Positions 22,263-64,000 of a stretch of 64,000 nucleotides of DNA are shown here, piece after piece; position 1 is the first letter of the stretch; each line of letters begins with the position of its first letter. Source of the stretch: Achatina immaculata (lineage: Eukaryota; Mollusca; Gastropoda; Stylommatophora; Achatinidae). Made by a program: the position numbers and the translations under genes. The notes under the pieces were generated by a model. That model was not told where the DNA came from. It saw nothing but the letters and a program-made list of their open reading frames with translations, and made no database searches. Location: NCBI GenBank assembly GCA_009760885.1, contig CM019709.1:32267906-32331905 (forward strand). Reading direction: 5' to 3'.

Positions 22263-22467
22263 TTTCAATGTCCCCATGATTCCACTATCACCGAAAACAA
22301 TCCCACCACTATTCTGACTCCACTGAAGTAAGATATGAGCCTGTTTTTAGGAGCATCATGAAAGGGCCAGAGAAAGTCTTGATTACCCCTGTGGCCTGGC
22401 CATTAATGTATACTATCTAGCACAATCACTTTTACACCCCTCCATGCACAACTATGACCCAACACCT

Positions 22468-63869
<41,402 letters not shown>

Positions 63870-64000
63870 CTGAGGGGAGAAAAGTATCAAAGAAATGAGG
63901 GCATTCTGCCTTTCTCTCAATCTTTACAATATCCAGGTGAATTATGTTACAAGGAACCTTTAAAATTATTAAAATATTACACGGTTATCATTCACTGCAC

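Noticed and set aside
21307..22317. 336-codon open frame on plus made of a 24-residue repeat
   Set aside because: It follows exactly from a near-identical 72-bp array. No domain, no splice or promoter context; the start and end lie at array edges.

Overview
This is a 64 kb stretch of animal nuclear DNA. The evidence is spliced genes with phase-compatible GT-AG introns, many decayed non-LTR retrotransposons, TIR elements, tRNA-like SINEs and a very heavy load of minisatellites. The repeat mix suggests a lophotrochozoan, perhaps a gastropod mollusc. That placement is inference; nothing in the window fixes the species.

Two host genes are supported, both on the minus strand and both running off the window. 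(1) The left part (619-13645) holds the first six coding exons of a PTPN1/PTPN2-type (PTP1B/TC-PTP) tyrosine phosphatase: start codon, NRYRDV motif, NDYINAS, KCxQYWP, WPD loop and the [12 protein letters not shown] catalytic loop, 240 residues in all. Later exons lie beyond the left edge. (2) From 63869 down to 22468 there are 16 consecutive coding exons of mitochondrial leucyl-tRNA synthetase (LARS2). They run from within the region around the editing domain to the stop codon. Their summed length is 2019 nt (672 codons plus stop) and every junction is in phase. The N-terminus with the HIGH motif lies beyond the right edge.

Everything else is introns and the roughly 9 kb between the genes, and it is mostly repeats. 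At least four non-LTR retrotransposon families are present as 3' fragments, several nested in one another with visible target-site duplications. One younger copy (51522-53165) keeps a 481-codon open reading frame with an RNase H domain. There are four TTAA-flanked terminal-inverted-repeat elements, a mariner transposase fossil, a BED-like zinc-finger fragment, several tRNA-like SINE families, and more than a dozen minisatellite arrays with units of 25 to 72 bp. Several long open frames (21307-22317, 29330-31865, 19192-19786, 18726-19105) come from these arrays and are not called as genes.

Layout: 0-13.6 kb, PTP gene with introns holding a 30-bp array, a 59-bp array and LINE tails; 13.6-22.4 kb, PTP promoter region, zinc-finger/LINE remnants and the 34-, 38-, 36- and 72-bp arrays; 22.4-64 kb, LARS2, with a 2.4 kb purine-rich array and a mariner fossil in one intron, and LINE, TTAA-element, SINE and minisatellite insertions in the others. 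The two genes have no evident functional link. The most unusual content is the TTAA element family, the serial nesting of retroelements with intact target duplications, and minisatellites that appear to have expanded inside dispersed repeat copies.
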